A stretch of 22,516 nucleotides of DNA from JBBSTY01 sp038235385. Its GTDB lineage: Bacteria; Actinomycetota; Acidimicrobiia; Acidimicrobiales; Acidimicrobilacustridaceae. The number at the start of each line of letters is the position of its first letter. Position 1 is the stretch's first letter. The stretch is from assembly GCA_038235385.1 (NCBI GenBank), contig JBBSTY010000062.1:1-22516 (forward strand), given 5' to 3'. The position numbers and the translations under genes were made by a program. Below, piece by piece: positions 1-7,712 of the stretch. Under the pieces are notes generated by a model that saw nothing but the letters and a program-made list of their open reading frames with translations, searched no databases and was not told the origin of the DNA.

Positions 1-708
1 CGGCCTATCGCGGGCACCGGCGGGGTAACCCCAACCCCCCCCCCCGCCCCGCGGCGGGCCACGCCCGGGCCCGCCCCCTACCCGGCGGCGGGCGCGCCCG
101 ACGAATCGGCGCCCGCCGACGCCGGCGCCGACGGTTCCGGCCGGACTCGTCGACGCCGATCCGTTCCGTTCTGGCGCCAGGGTCGTTTCTGGGTGGCGGT
201 CATCGCGCTCGAGGTGGCGCTCGCCCTCGTGATCTCGTTCTCGTTCGAGCGCAGCACGACCGACGTCGATCTCGCCGGGGGTGACCTGGCCTCGTTCTGC
301 GACCGGGTGGTGGCGTTGCGGGCCGAGTCCGGTGCGCTCGGGGCCTCCGGGAACGGATCCCGGGCGGTCACCGATCCGGAACCGTTCGAGCGCGAGCGCG
401 ATGGCTACCGGTCGCTCGTCGCCGTCGCCCCGTCCGACCTCGTCGCCGACCTCGAGCTGCTCGCCGATCTCGACGGGCAGATCATCGATGTCGTCGACGA
501 CATCGCCGCACGCAAGGCGACCGATCCGGGCTACAGCGGTCTTCCCGAGCTGACCGCTGCCGTCGATCGCGCCGCCGCGGAGGGTCGGGTGGCCGGGTCC
601 CGCCTCGAGGTGGCGCTTCGGGATGGTTGCGGGATCGACACCGGGCCCAACGCCCCGGCCACGAACCAGACGCCCACCGTCGCCGTGCCGGGCACCACCG
701 GGCCCTGA
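1..708 (+). CDS. Membrane-anchored hypothetical protein, 5' end missing
   Basis: The frame is open from the first base of the window to TGA at 706-708, so the start lies upstream or was lost at the sequence edge. The visible part is a proline/alanine-rich stretch, a basic cluster (RTRRRR), and then one hydrophobic segment (around 184-240) of about 18 residues. About 155 acidic and alanine-rich residues with scattered cysteines follow, and the C-terminus is Thr/Pro-rich. This fits a single-pass protein with a short cytoplasmic tail and an outer domain. A GTG at 193 could serve as a start, but it falls inside the hydrophobic segment and would drop the basic anchor, so I do not favour it. I recognise no family. 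The 11-C run at 35-45 could hide an indel, so the frame before it is uncertain. Confidence 0.55.
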   Translation, partial: RPIAGTGGVTPTPPPAPRRATPGPAPYPAAGAPDESAPADAGADGSGRTRRRRSVPFWRQGRFWVAVIALEVALALVISFSFERSTTDVDLAGGDLASFCDRVVALRAESGALGASGNGSRAVTDPEPFERERDGYRSLVAVAPSDLVADLELLADLDGQIIDVVDDIAARKATDPGYSGLPELTAAVDRAAAEGRVAGSRLEVALRDGCGIDTGPNAPATNQTPTVAVPGTTGP

Positions 709-768
709 GGACGCCACGTGTTCGCGCCACCACGGATGGCGCGAGCCACGGCGGCGAACCGGGCCGTG

Positions 769-774
769 TAGCGT
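769..774 (+). promoter_or_regulatory. Candidate -10 element for the ABC binding-protein gene
   Basis: TAGCGT matches the actinobacterial TANNNT -10 pattern. It would start transcription near 781 and give an 83-base leader before the ATG at 864. There is no clear -35 hexamer. The leader contains a small CACC/GGTG hairpin (789-800) and the stronger one at 822-842. Confidence 0.3.
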
Positions 775-821
775 GGTTACGGGGCCGTCACCAGACGGTG
801 CGCGCCCGGGGAGTTCACGCC

Positions 822-842
822 GGCCACGGTCTCACCGTGGCC
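822..842 (+). promoter_or_regulatory. Perfect 9-bp inverted repeat just upstream of the ribosome binding site
   Basis: GGCCACGGT (822-830) and ACCGTGGCC (834-842) are perfect complements around a CTC spacer. The repeat ends 8 bases before the purine-rich ribosome binding site (851-860). It could be a repressor operator or an RNA hairpin that tunes translation of the substrate-binding protein; the sequence does not decide between them. Confidence 0.45.
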
Positions 843-863
843 AGACAGCAAGGGGGAAGGTGC

Positions 864-2537
864 ATGGTTCACGCGACGAGTCGCGTCAGGATCCGCGGGA
901 TGGCGGCCATCGCGGCGGTTGTCCTGACGTTGGGGATGGTGGCCGCCGCCTGCGGCAGTAGCACCACCGAACAGGGTCAGAGCGGCGGCGGCGACAGCGG
1001 CGACGGCGCCCCGCCGATTACCGCCGAACCGGATGCGGGCACGCCCCAACCCGGCGGCAAGCTCGCGTACGGCCTGGTCGCCGAGACCGACGGCTGGGAT
1101 CCGAGCACCGCTCGCTGGGCGGCGTCGGGCTATCAGGTCGCCGGCACGATCTACGACCGCCTCGGCGCCATGGACGAGAACTACGAGGTGCAGCCCTACC
1201 TCCTCTCGTCGATCGAGCCCAACGACGACTTCACCGTCTGGACCCTCGGCGTGCGACCGGGCGTGACGTTCCACAACGACACGCCGGTCGATGCGGCGGC
1301 CATCGTCGCCAACCTCGCGGCGTTCAAGGCATCGCCGCTCACCGGCACCGCTCTCTCCGACATCGACACCATCGAGGCCAACGCCGACGGCTCGGCGGTG
1401 ATCGTCACCATGAAGAAGTCGTGGTCCACCTACCCGCTGCAGCTCACCGCCCAGATCGGCCACATCGCCGAGCCGTCCACCCTGGGCGACAAGGAGGCCA
1501 ACCTCAGGCCCATCGGCTCGGGTCCGTTCACGTTCGGCGACTGGCAGTCGGGTTCCAAGCTCGAGGTCAACAAGAACCCGAACTACTGGCGCGACGGGCT
1601 CCCGTACCTCGATTCGATCGAGTTCAAGGTCCTGACCGACAACCAGGCCCGGCGGGCGGCGCTCACCTCGGGCGGCCTCGACATGGCCGAGTTCTTCGAC
1701 GTCGACTCGATCAACGAGTTCAACGCCGACACCTCGGGCGACTACCGGGTCATCGCCGATCCCACCGGCGAGAGCGAGGAGGCGATGATCCTGCTCAACA
1801 CCGCCACGCCGCCGTTCGACAACCTCGACGCACGACGTGCGCTCGCCATGGCCACCGACTCGCCGACGGTCACGGCCTTCGTCGGCGACGGCCTCGTGCC
1901 GGCGTCGGGCCCGATCGCCGAGAGCTCGCGCTGGTTCGTGCCCGACGTGGGTCAGCTCGCGTACAACCCCGAGGAGGCGAAGAAGCTCGTCGAGAAGGTC
2001 AAGGCCGAGACGGGCAGCTTCACCTTCGAGCTCACGGGGGTGCCGGTGGTCGAGACCCAGCGGTTCTCGCAGTACCTCCAGTCGGCGTGGAGCGAGGTCG
2101 GCATGGATGTCAAGCTCGCCGACACGGAGCAGACGACACTCATCAGCCGCGCCGTCCTCGGGCAGTTCCAGGCGCTCACGTGGCGCCAGTTCGGCGCTGC
2201 GCACCCCGACGGTGAGTACGTCTGGACCTACGGCGGCAACGCCAAGCCCGTCAACGAGCTGTCACTCAACATGGCCCGCAACAACGATCCCGAGCTCGAC
2301 GCCGCGCTCGACGCAGCGCGCGAGTCGGACGACTTCGAGACGCAGAAGGCGCAGTACGCCATCTGGCAGAAGCGGCTCAGCGAGACCGTGCCGTACATCT
2401 GGATCTACCACGTCGAGCCGGTCGTGGTGGCCACGACGAACGTGCACGACATCACCAAGGCGCAGCTGCCCAACGGTGGCAACCAACTCGCCATCTCGAG
2501 CGTGGTGCACCCGATGTCGCAGATCTGGATCAGCTGA
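864..2537 (+). CDS. ABC transporter substrate-binding lipoprotein, peptide/nickel (SBP_bac_5) family
   Basis: A 557-residue extracellular solute-binding protein. The N-terminus has a basic stretch, a hydrophobic core and VAAAC-GSS, so Cys30 is the likely lipidation site. A Gly/Ser/Asp-rich linker follows, then a long SBP_bac_5 domain with typical phrases such as GGKLAYGL near its start, WTLGVRPGVTFHNDTP, PIGSGPF, NPNYWRDGLPYLDSI and DLDARRALAMA. The length is usual for dipeptide/oligopeptide/nickel binding proteins. ATG 864 was chosen because AGGGGGAAGG ends 3 bases before it and because it directly precedes the signal peptide. No permease or ATPase genes follow, so this is an orphan binding protein in this window and its partners lie elsewhere. 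The ligand cannot be read from sequence. The neighbouring acyl-CoA catabolic genes make a lipid-like or peptide ligand conceivable, but that is only inference. Confidence 0.9.
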   Translation: MVHATSRVRIRGMAAIAAVVLTLGMVAAACGSSTTEQGQSGGGDSGDGAPPITAEPDAGTPQPGGKLAYGLVAETDGWDPSTARWAASGYQVAGTIYDRLGAMDENYEVQPYLLSSIEPNDDFTVWTLGVRPGVTFHNDTPVDAAAIVANLAAFKASPLTGTALSDIDTIEANADGSAVIVTMKKSWSTYPLQLTAQIGHIAEPSTLGDKEANLRPIGSGPFTFGDWQSGSKLEVNKNPNYWRDGLPYLDSIEFKVLTDNQARRAALTSGGLDMAEFFDVDSINEFNADTSGDYRVIADPTGESEEAMILLNTATPPFDNLDARRALAMATDSPTVTAFVGDGLVPASGPIAESSRWFVPDVGQLAYNPEEAKKLVEKVKAETGSFTFELTGVPVVETQRFSQYLQSAWSEVGMDVKLADTEQTTLISRAVLGQFQALTWRQFGAAHPDGEYVWTYGGNAKPVNELSLNMARNNDPELDAALDAARESDDFETQKAQYAIWQKRLSETVPYIWIYHVEPVVVATTNVHDITKAQLPNGGNQLAISSVVHPMSQIWIS

Positions 2538-2561
2538 CGCACGCTCGGCGGTGCGGGCAAC

Positions 2562-2577
2562 GCCGACAGGCGTCGGC
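2562..2577 (+). terminator. Small hairpin after the ABC binding-protein gene
   Basis: GCCGAC (2562-2567) and GTCGGC (2572-2577) form a perfect 6-bp stem with an AGGC loop, 24 bases after the stop codon. There is no T tract, so it is at best a weak terminator or a 3' end stabiliser. Confidence 0.25.
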
Positions 2578-2595
2578 CCGGGAGCCGCCTCCGTT

Positions 2596-2669
2596 CGACA
2601 GCGCCCCGCCGGTGCGGTTCAATTCGAGAACACGTTCTCGTTCTGAGCCGTTCCGGTGGGGCGCTGTCG
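2596..2669. promoter_or_regulatory. Concentric 74-bp palindrome with a KstR-like core operator
   Basis: The core CGAGAAC-AC-GTTCTCG (2625-2640) has perfect 7-bp arms. It contains AACnnGTT, the invariant part of the mycobacterial KstR operator (TnnAACnnGTTnnA), although the outer T/A positions are G/C here. An outer repeat is centred on exactly the same point (2632.5): 2596-2612 pairs with 2653-2669 at 16 of 17 positions. A middle part (2615-2621 with 2644-2650) pairs at 6 of 7. In total about 29 of 37 positions match. It lies 33 bases before the FadE26-like start codon. A TetR-family regulator of acyl-CoA catabolism is the natural candidate binder, and the outer arms could also make an RNA hairpin. 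Confidence 0.6.
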
Positions 2670-2702
2670 CGTCCGACCGTTCCGCTGTCCCGGGGGGCAC
2701 GC

Positions 2703-3881
2703 ATGTACATCGGTTACTCGTCCGAACACGACCAGCTGCGTCAGGAGCTGCGGGCGTACTACGACCAGCTCCTCACACCCGACATCGTCGCCGAGCTCGC
2801 GGTGAGCGAAGGGGTGGGACCGGTGGCCCGCCAGGTGGTGCTCCAGATGGCCGCCGACGGCTGGCTCGGCATCGGTTGGCCGAAGGAGTACGGCGGGCAG
2901 GGCCGCGGCTTCGTGGACCAGTTCATCTTCTACGACGAGTCGATGCGTGCCGGCGCGCCGGTGCCGATGCTGACGGTGAACTCCGTCGCCCCGACGATCA
3001 TGAAGTACGGCTCGCCGGCGCAGAAGGACTTCTTCCTCCCGAAGATCCTCGCCGGCGAGATCCACTTCTGCATCGGCTACACCGAGCCCGACGCCGGTAC
3101 CGACCTCGCCGCGCTCACCAGCCGGGCGGTGCGTGATGGCGACGAGTGGCTCATCAACGGCCAGAAGATCTTCACCAGCCTGGCGACCGACGCCGACTAC
3201 GTGTGGCTCGCAGTTCGCACCGATCCCGACGCCTCGAAGCACCGGGGCATCTCGATGATCATCGTGCCCACCTCGGCTCCGGGCTTCAAGGCCGTGCCGA
3301 TCGCCAACTTCGGCAACTTCAACACCAACTACACGTTCTACGAGGACCTGCGGGTGCCGTACGACAACGTGGTCGGCGGCGAGAACATGGGCTGGAACCT
3401 GATCATGGAGCAGCTCAACCACGAGCGGGTGACCCTGTGCAGCTCGGGGATCATCGAACGCTGCCTCGACGACGTGCGCCGCTTCGCCCAGGACACCACC
3501 GTGGCCGACGGTCGCCGTCTGGTCGACGAGCCGTGGGTCCAGCACAACCTGGCGTGGGTCCACGCGCGACTCGACGTCCTGCGCCTCATGAACTGGCAGG
3601 TCGCGTGGCGTGCCGAGCAGGGGTTCGACCTCGACCCGGCCGCGGCGTCGGCCGTCAAGGTGTTCGGCACCGAGTTCTACATGGAGGGGCTCGACAAGCT
3701 GCTCGAGATCCTCGGTCCGGTCGCGAGCGTGCGCGACGGCTCACCCGCCGCTGTCCTGCACGGGCGCGTCGCCATGCTCCTGCGCGGCCTGCACGTCCTG
3801 ACCTTCGGCGGCGGCACGAACGAGCTCCAGCGCGACCTCATCGCCATCTTCGGCCTCGGCCTCCCCGGCTCCCCGCGCTGA
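2703..3881 (+). CDS. fadE26: Acyl-CoA dehydrogenase, FadE26-like catalytic subunit
   Basis: A 392-residue FAD-dependent acyl-CoA dehydrogenase that introduces an alpha,beta double bond in an acyl-CoA. The three-domain fold is visible: a helical N-terminus with WPKEYGGQGRG, the middle beta-domain flavin motif CIGYTEPDAGTDLAAL (about 123-138) with INGQKIFTS, and the C-terminal helical domain ending in GGGTNELQRDLIA. The position before the C-terminal GT, where medium-chain enzymes carry their catalytic Glu, is Gly370. The Glu in NHERV (Glu241) sits where isovaleryl-CoA dehydrogenase and mycobacterial FadE26 have the base. The resemblance to FadE26, which with FadE27 forms an alpha2-beta2 enzyme for cholesterol side-chain CoA esters, is strong from memory. 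The G-rich stretch at 2692-2697 is the likely ribosome binding site. The next gene is the probable partner subunit; the palindrome upstream is the probable control site. Confidence 0.9.
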   Translation: MYIGYSSEHDQLRQELRAYYDQLLTPDIVAELAVSEGVGPVARQVVLQMAADGWLGIGWPKEYGGQGRGFVDQFIFYDESMRAGAPVPMLTVNSVAPTIMKYGSPAQKDFFLPKILAGEIHFCIGYTEPDAGTDLAALTSRAVRDGDEWLINGQKIFTSLATDADYVWLAVRTDPDASKHRGISMIIVPTSAPGFKAVPIANFGNFNTNYTFYEDLRVPYDNVVGGENMGWNLIMEQLNHERVTLCSSGIIERCLDDVRRFAQDTTVADGRRLVDEPWVQHNLAWVHARLDVLRLMNWQVAWRAEQGFDLDPAAASAVKVFGTEFYMEGLDKLLEILGPVASVRDGSPAAVLHGRVAMLLRGLHVLTFGGGTNELQRDLIAIFGLGLPGSPR

Positions 3882-3899
3882 CGCGCGGCTGCACGAGTC

Positions 3900-3919
3900 A
3901 CCGGCGCCTGCGCGCCGGT
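3900..3919 (+). other. 8-bp hairpin between the two acyl-CoA dehydrogenase genes
   Basis: ACCGGCGC (3900-3907) and GCGCCGGT (3912-3919) form a perfect stem with a CTGC loop in the 87-base gap. Without a T tract it is unlikely to stop transcription fully. It may stabilise or process the message so that the two subunit genes are expressed at different levels. Confidence 0.3.
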
Positions 3920-3968
3920 TCCCCCACCCCGCACGTTCGCACCGCCCCGATCTGGAGACCCCGCCATC

Positions 3969-5114
3969 ATGAGCAACGAACACGTCATGGACTTCGCCCT
4001 CGACGACGAGCAGACCGCCATCGTCGAGCTCACCCGCCGCATCCTGGGCGACCGGTGCACCCTCGAGAACCTCAAGGAGGTCGAGGGCGGCACCGAGTGG
4101 TTCGATCGCGACACCTGGCACGAGCTGGCCAAGGCCGGCCTGCTCGGCATCGCGCTGCCCGAGTCGGTCGGCGGAGGCGGTTTCGGCTACCTCGAGGCGG
4201 CCCTGCTCCTCGAGGAGGTCGGACGAGCGGTCGCGCCGCTCCCGCTGTGGGCCACGCTCACCGCCGCCCTCACGATCGCCGAGTTCGGCACGGACGAGCA
4301 GCGCCAGCGGTGGCTCCCCGGCGTCGCCGACGGGACCACCGTGCTCACGGTCGCCCTGAGCGAGCTCGGGGCCGATGCCCGGGAGCCACAGGTCAGCGCC
4401 ACACCCGCCGGTGACGGCTGGACGATCACCGGGGTGAAGACCACGGTGGCCGCTGCGCATCTCGCCGCTGCCATGCTGGTGCCGGCTCGCACACCCGATG
4501 GCCTCGGCCTGTTCGTTGTCCCGAGCTCGGCCTCGGGCATCACCGTCGAGCGCCAGGACACGTTCAACCACGAACCGCAGTTCCACGTCGTGCTCGACTC
4601 GGTGTCGGTCGACGCCGATGCCCTGCTCCCGGGCCATGCCCATCAGATCGACTGGCTGGTCGATCGGGCCACCGTCGGCCTGTGCGCGGTGGCGTCGGGC
4701 GTGGGCGAGGTCGGGATGCGCATCACGGCCGGGTACGTGGCCGAGCGCAAACAGTTCGACAAGCCGCTCGGCACGTTCCAGGCGGTGTGCCACCGGATGG
4801 CCGACTGCTACGTCGATGCCGCCGCCATCCGTCTGACCTTCCTCCAGGCGGCCACCCAGCTCGCCGACGCTCCGGCGGACGAGGTCGTGGACCCCAAGAT
4901 CGTGGCCGTCGCCAAGTACTGGGCATCCCACGCCGGCAGCCGCATCGGCCACGCCGACCTGCACCTGCACGGCGGCATCTCCATCGACCTCGACTACGCC
5001 ATCCACCGCTACTTCCTGTGGAGCAAGCAGCTCGAGTACCAACTTGGCGCCGCCACCCCCCAGCTCGCCCGCCTCGGCAGCTTCCTCGCCGACGAGCCCG
5101 TCTCGGCCGCCTGA
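3969..5114 (+). CDS. fadE27: Acyl-CoA dehydrogenase, FadE27-like partner subunit
   Basis: A 381-residue acyl-CoA dehydrogenase homologue. It has the typical C-terminal-domain phrase RKQFDKPLGTFQAV, which contributes to FAD binding between subunits, and the FadE27-like end HLHGGISIDLDYAIHRYF. It lacks an acid at both known catalytic positions: the segment DRATVGLCAVA has no Glu, and HGGI replaces the usual EGT. This is the pattern of the non-catalytic chain in mycobacterial alpha2-beta2 steroid acyl-CoA dehydrogenases, where one chain supplies the base and the other helps hold FAD. The gene follows the FadE26-like gene by 87 bases on the same strand, so co-expression is likely. GGAG at 3955-3958 precedes ATG 3969. 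A second in-frame ATG six codons later (MDFALDDEQ) is an alternative start. Confidence 0.87.
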   Translation: MSNEHVMDFALDDEQTAIVELTRRILGDRCTLENLKEVEGGTEWFDRDTWHELAKAGLLGIALPESVGGGGFGYLEAALLLEEVGRAVAPLPLWATLTAALTIAEFGTDEQRQRWLPGVADGTTVLTVALSELGADAREPQVSATPAGDGWTITGVKTTVAAAHLAAAMLVPARTPDGLGLFVVPSSASGITVERQDTFNHEPQFHVVLDSVSVDADALLPGHAHQIDWLVDRATVGLCAVASGVGEVGMRITAGYVAERKQFDKPLGTFQAVCHRMADCYVDAAAIRLTFLQAATQLADAPADEVVDPKIVAVAKYWASHAGSRIGHADLHLHGGISIDLDYAIHRYFLWSKQLEYQLGAATPQLARLGSFLADEPVSAA

Positions 5115-5205
5115 TCGGCGTCGTCGCCATCGCCACCACCCGCGCCTCGTCGACGCCGCGGCCGCAGCTAGCGCTCCTCGGGAGGAGGCCCCGGGCGGAC
5201 CCCGC

Positions 5206-5808
5206 TCAGGTGGCGTGCGCGCCGGGCAGGTCCTTGAGCGCCTGGTAGGCACGGATGATCTCGCTCATCTTGTCGGCGTGGAACTCCTGCACGTCGGCAT
5301 CGGCTTCCACGAAGCGGTCGGGGTGGTGCCCCTTGGCGAGCCGTCGGTAGGCGGTGTTGATGTCCGATGCGGTGGCTCCCTCGCGGAGGTCGAGCACGGC
5401 GAGGAGCTCGGTGACCCGCCATGGGTTGGCGCGACCCCCGTGGCGCTCCTCGTCCTCGACCCGGCGGCTCTCCTCGAAGAGCGCGTTGGTCGACCAGTGC
5501 GACGGCGCCGGTGCCCCATCGGAATCGGCGGTGGGGCGCCGTCGCTTGGCTCGCAGGCGCTCGGCCCAGTCGCTGTAGTGCTCGACTCTCGGGTCGGGGT
5601 CGTCGCCCTCCGGCGATGTCCCCGTCTCGCTCAACCTCGAGAGGTTCTCACGCTGCTCGGACCACGGGTTCTCGGCGTCGGGTGGGGGTGCGCCTCGCCC
5701 GCTGGCGCCCTGTTCGCGCATGCGCTTCCAGTTGCGTCGTGCCACCGCCGACCCCGAATCGTGCTGTGGGCGGGCCCGCCAGAGCTCCACCGCCCGATCA
5801 GCGACCAC
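5206..5808 (-). CDS. J-domain protein with a C-terminal J domain
   Basis: About 200 residues with a J domain at the extreme C-terminus: LLAVLDLREGATASDI, then YRRLAKGHHPDRF containing the HPD tripeptide that stimulates the DnaK ATPase, then SEIIRAYQALKDL. The N-terminal 125 residues are charged and mostly disordered-looking. There is no Gly/Phe or zinc-finger region, so this is a class III J protein rather than DnaJ. The start is uncertain. I chose GTG 5808 because a -10-like TAACGT lies at 5828-5823 on this strand. GTG 5853 would add 15 residues, and ATG 5720 would remove 29. It is antisense to, and located between, the acyl-CoA dehydrogenase pair and the ligase. Its client is unknown. Confidence 0.75.
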   Translation of the reverse strand: MVADRAVELWRARPQHDSGSAVARRNWKRMREQGASGRGAPPPDAENPWSEQRENLSRLSETGTSPEGDDPDPRVEHYSDWAERLRAKRRRPTADSDGAPAPSHWSTNALFEESRRVEDEERHGGRANPWRVTELLAVLDLREGATASDINTAYRRLAKGHHPDRFVEADADVQEFHADKMSEIIRAYQALKDLPGAHAT

Positions 5809-5822
5809 CGACCGGATGGCCC

Positions 5823-5828
5823 ACGTTA
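5823..5828 (-). promoter_or_regulatory. Candidate -10 element for the J-domain gene
   Basis: On the minus strand TAACGT is followed 14 bases later by GTG 5808, which would leave a leader of about 8 bases. I could not see a ribosome binding site, which agrees with a near-leaderless message. Confidence 0.3.
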
Positions 5829-5951
5829 GGCGACCGGCGCCACGGCGATCCACTACCGCCGGGCCCCACGCCTGCGGCCCGCCGCGAACGGTCCTCGCTG
5901 ACGGTGTCGCGGGGCGGGGTGGCGGAGTTTCGCGGTCGGTCCGGGAATCTC

Positions 5952-5957
5952 TACGCT
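5952..5957 (+). promoter_or_regulatory. Candidate near-leaderless promoter of the ligase gene
   Basis: TACGCT fits TANNNT and ends 8 bases before GTG 5966, placing the predicted first base about 2 bases before the start codon. No ribosome binding site precedes the GTG. Confidence 0.4.
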
Positions 5958-5965
5958 GCGGGACC

Positions 5966-7603
5966 GTGGAGTTCAACCTGGCCGACCTGTTCGAAGCGGT
6001 CGTCGACACCGTGCCCGGTTCCGAGGCGCTGGTCATCGGCGAGCGCGGACGAGCGTCGCGGCGCCTGACCTTCGCCGAGCTCGACCGTCGTGCCAACCAG
6101 CTGGCTCGCGTCCTCGCCGACACCGGCGTCGCGCCGGGAGCGCACGTCGGGTTGCACCTGCGCAACGGGATCGAGCACATCGAAGCGATGCTGGCCGCGT
6201 ACAAGCTCCGGGCCACCCCGGTGAACATGAACCACCGCTACGTCGCCGCCGAGCTGCGGTACCTGGTCGACGACGCCGATCTCGTCACCGTCATCACCGA
6301 GCCCGACCTCCAGGACGTGATCGGATCCATCCGCGGTGACGCCCGCCGGCTGGGCGAGGTGCTGGTGACGGGGAACGACTACGAGGTTCGGCTGGCCGCG
6401 ACGTCGGCCGACCCGCTCGACGTCGGCCCACGGTCGGCCGATGATCTGTACCTGCTGTACACGGGCGGGACGACCGGGATGCCCAAGGGCGTGATGTGGC
6501 GGCACGAGGACATCTACTTCGCCTCGCTGGGAGGTCGTGGAACACCGAGTCAAGGTGTTCCTGCGCTCGTTCGGCCCGACGACATCGTCGAGCGGGTCCG
6601 CGCCGGGGGGGCCATCCGGCGTCGGCTGCCGCTGTGCCCGTTGATGCACGGGGGGGCCAGCTGGATCGCGCTGCAGTCGTTGCTGAGCGGGGGGACCCTG
6701 GTGCTCGCGACCGATCGCCACTTCGATCCCGGCGATGCGCTCGGCCTGCTCTCGTCGGAGCGGATCGACCTCACCATGGTCATCGGTGACGCGACCGCGC
6801 GACCGCTCGCCGACGCGCTCGCCGCCGCGCCCGACGGGGCGTACGACCTCGGCGGTCTGCAGGTCATCGCATCGGGCGGGGCGATCCTGTCGCCGTCGGT
6901 GAAGGCCCAACTGCGCGAGCTGCTCCCGGCCACCAAGGTGGTCGACACGTTCGGTGCCTCCGAGACCGGCGGTCAGGGCCGCCTCAGCACCTCGCACCGC
7001 ACGGGGCCTCCGCGCCTGGTGACCGATCACCACACGGCGGTCCTCGACGACGATGATCGACCGATCCCGCCCGGCGAGGGGCGTGTGGGTCGCCTGGCCC
7101 GGAGCGGAGCGATCCCGTTCGGCTACTACAAGGACCCGATCAAGACGGCCGAGACCTTCCCGGTGATCGACGGCGTGCGGTGGTCGGTTCCCGGCGACCT
7201 GGCACGGGTCGAAGCCGACGGGTCGCTGACCCTCCTCGGGCGCGGCGCCACGAGCATCAACACGGGCGGCGAGAAGGTCTTCCCCGAAGAGGTCGAGGGG
7301 GTGCTCAAGGCGCACAGATCGGTGTTCGACGCCATGGTGGTGGGAGTCGCCGACGAGCGGTTCGGCGAGCGGGTCGTCGCCGTGGTGTCGTTGCGATCGC
7401 CCACGGCTGCCGCGCCGGAGCCGTCCGACGAGGACCTCGGTGCGCACGCCCGCGCCCATCTCTCGGGGTACAAGGTCCCACGGGACTGGGTGCGGGTGGC
7501 TCGGTGCGAGCGGCTCCCCACCGGCAAGCCGGATCATGCCTGGGCCGCCCGCGTGGCGCGCTCGGCCCTCGGGACCGATCACGACCTCGGCGTCGGCCCC
7601 TGA
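5966..7603 (+). CDS. fadD19: Fatty-acid/steroid-acid CoA ligase, FadD19-like
   Basis: A 545-residue ANL-superfamily acyl-CoA ligase. It activates a carboxylic acid through an acyl-AMP intermediate to its CoA ester. The ATP-binding motif YTGGTTGMPKGVMWRHEDIY starts near residue 165, and the WRHEDIY extension is typical of mycobacterial FadD19, which activates the cholesterol side-chain acid. Further motifs are GASETGG, GYYKDPIKTAETF, and SINTGGEKVFPEEVE. The C-terminal catalytic lysine is in PTGKPDHAW (Lys521). The length matches FadD19. GTG 5966 was chosen because VEFNLADLFEAV matches the family N-terminus and a -10-like TACGCT lies just before it. With the FadE26/FadE27-like genes upstream it would feed CoA esters to the dehydrogenase. 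The true substrate cannot be read from sequence. Confidence 0.88.
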   Translation: MEFNLADLFEAVVDTVPGSEALVIGERGRASRRLTFAELDRRANQLARVLADTGVAPGAHVGLHLRNGIEHIEAMLAAYKLRATPVNMNHRYVAAELRYLVDDADLVTVITEPDLQDVIGSIRGDARRLGEVLVTGNDYEVRLAATSADPLDVGPRSADDLYLLYTGGTTGMPKGVMWRHEDIYFASLGGRGTPSQGVPALVRPDDIVERVRAGGAIRRRLPLCPLMHGGASWIALQSLLSGGTLVLATDRHFDPGDALGLLSSERIDLTMVIGDATARPLADALAAAPDGAYDLGGLQVIASGGAILSPSVKAQLRELLPATKVVDTFGASETGGQGRLSTSHRTGPPRLVTDHHTAVLDDDDRPIPPGEGRVGRLARSGAIPFGYYKDPIKTAETFPVIDGVRWSVPGDLARVEADGSLTLLGRGATSINTGGEKVFPEEVEGVLKAHRSVFDAMVVGVADERFGERVVAVVSLRSPTAAAPEPSDEDLGAHARAHLSGYKVPRDWVRVARCERLPTGKPDHAWAARVARSALGTDHDLGVGP

Positions 7604-7657
7604 CGACCACCCTCGGCGGCTCCTGTTCGGGTCGGCGGGGGCGACGGGGGCGGGCAC

Positions 7658-7663
7658 TACCCT
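7658..7663 (+). promoter_or_regulatory. Candidate -10 element for the quinone oxidoreductase gene
   Basis: TACCCT in the 109-base gap would start transcription near 7670, leaving a 43-base leader that includes GGAGG at 7701-7705. There is no clear -35. Confidence 0.3.
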
Positions 7664-7712
7664 CGCCATCATCGCATCGGGATCTGCCCGGTGCCCGAAC
7701 GGAGGCGTGCCG

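Noticed and set aside
777..2204. Long open frame on the minus strand opposite the ABC binding-protein gene
   Set aside because: Its translation is Arg/Gly/Val/Asp-rich and without recognisable motifs, as expected of the complement of a high-GC gene; the plus-strand protein is clearly real.
3741..5252. Long minus-strand frame across the FadE27-like gene
   Set aside because: It is low-complexity shadow coding opposite a recognised enzyme, with no domain and no ribosome binding site.
5951..7672. Long minus-strand frame opposite the FadD19-like gene
   Set aside because: The composition is that of a mirror frame; the plus strand holds all the family motifs.
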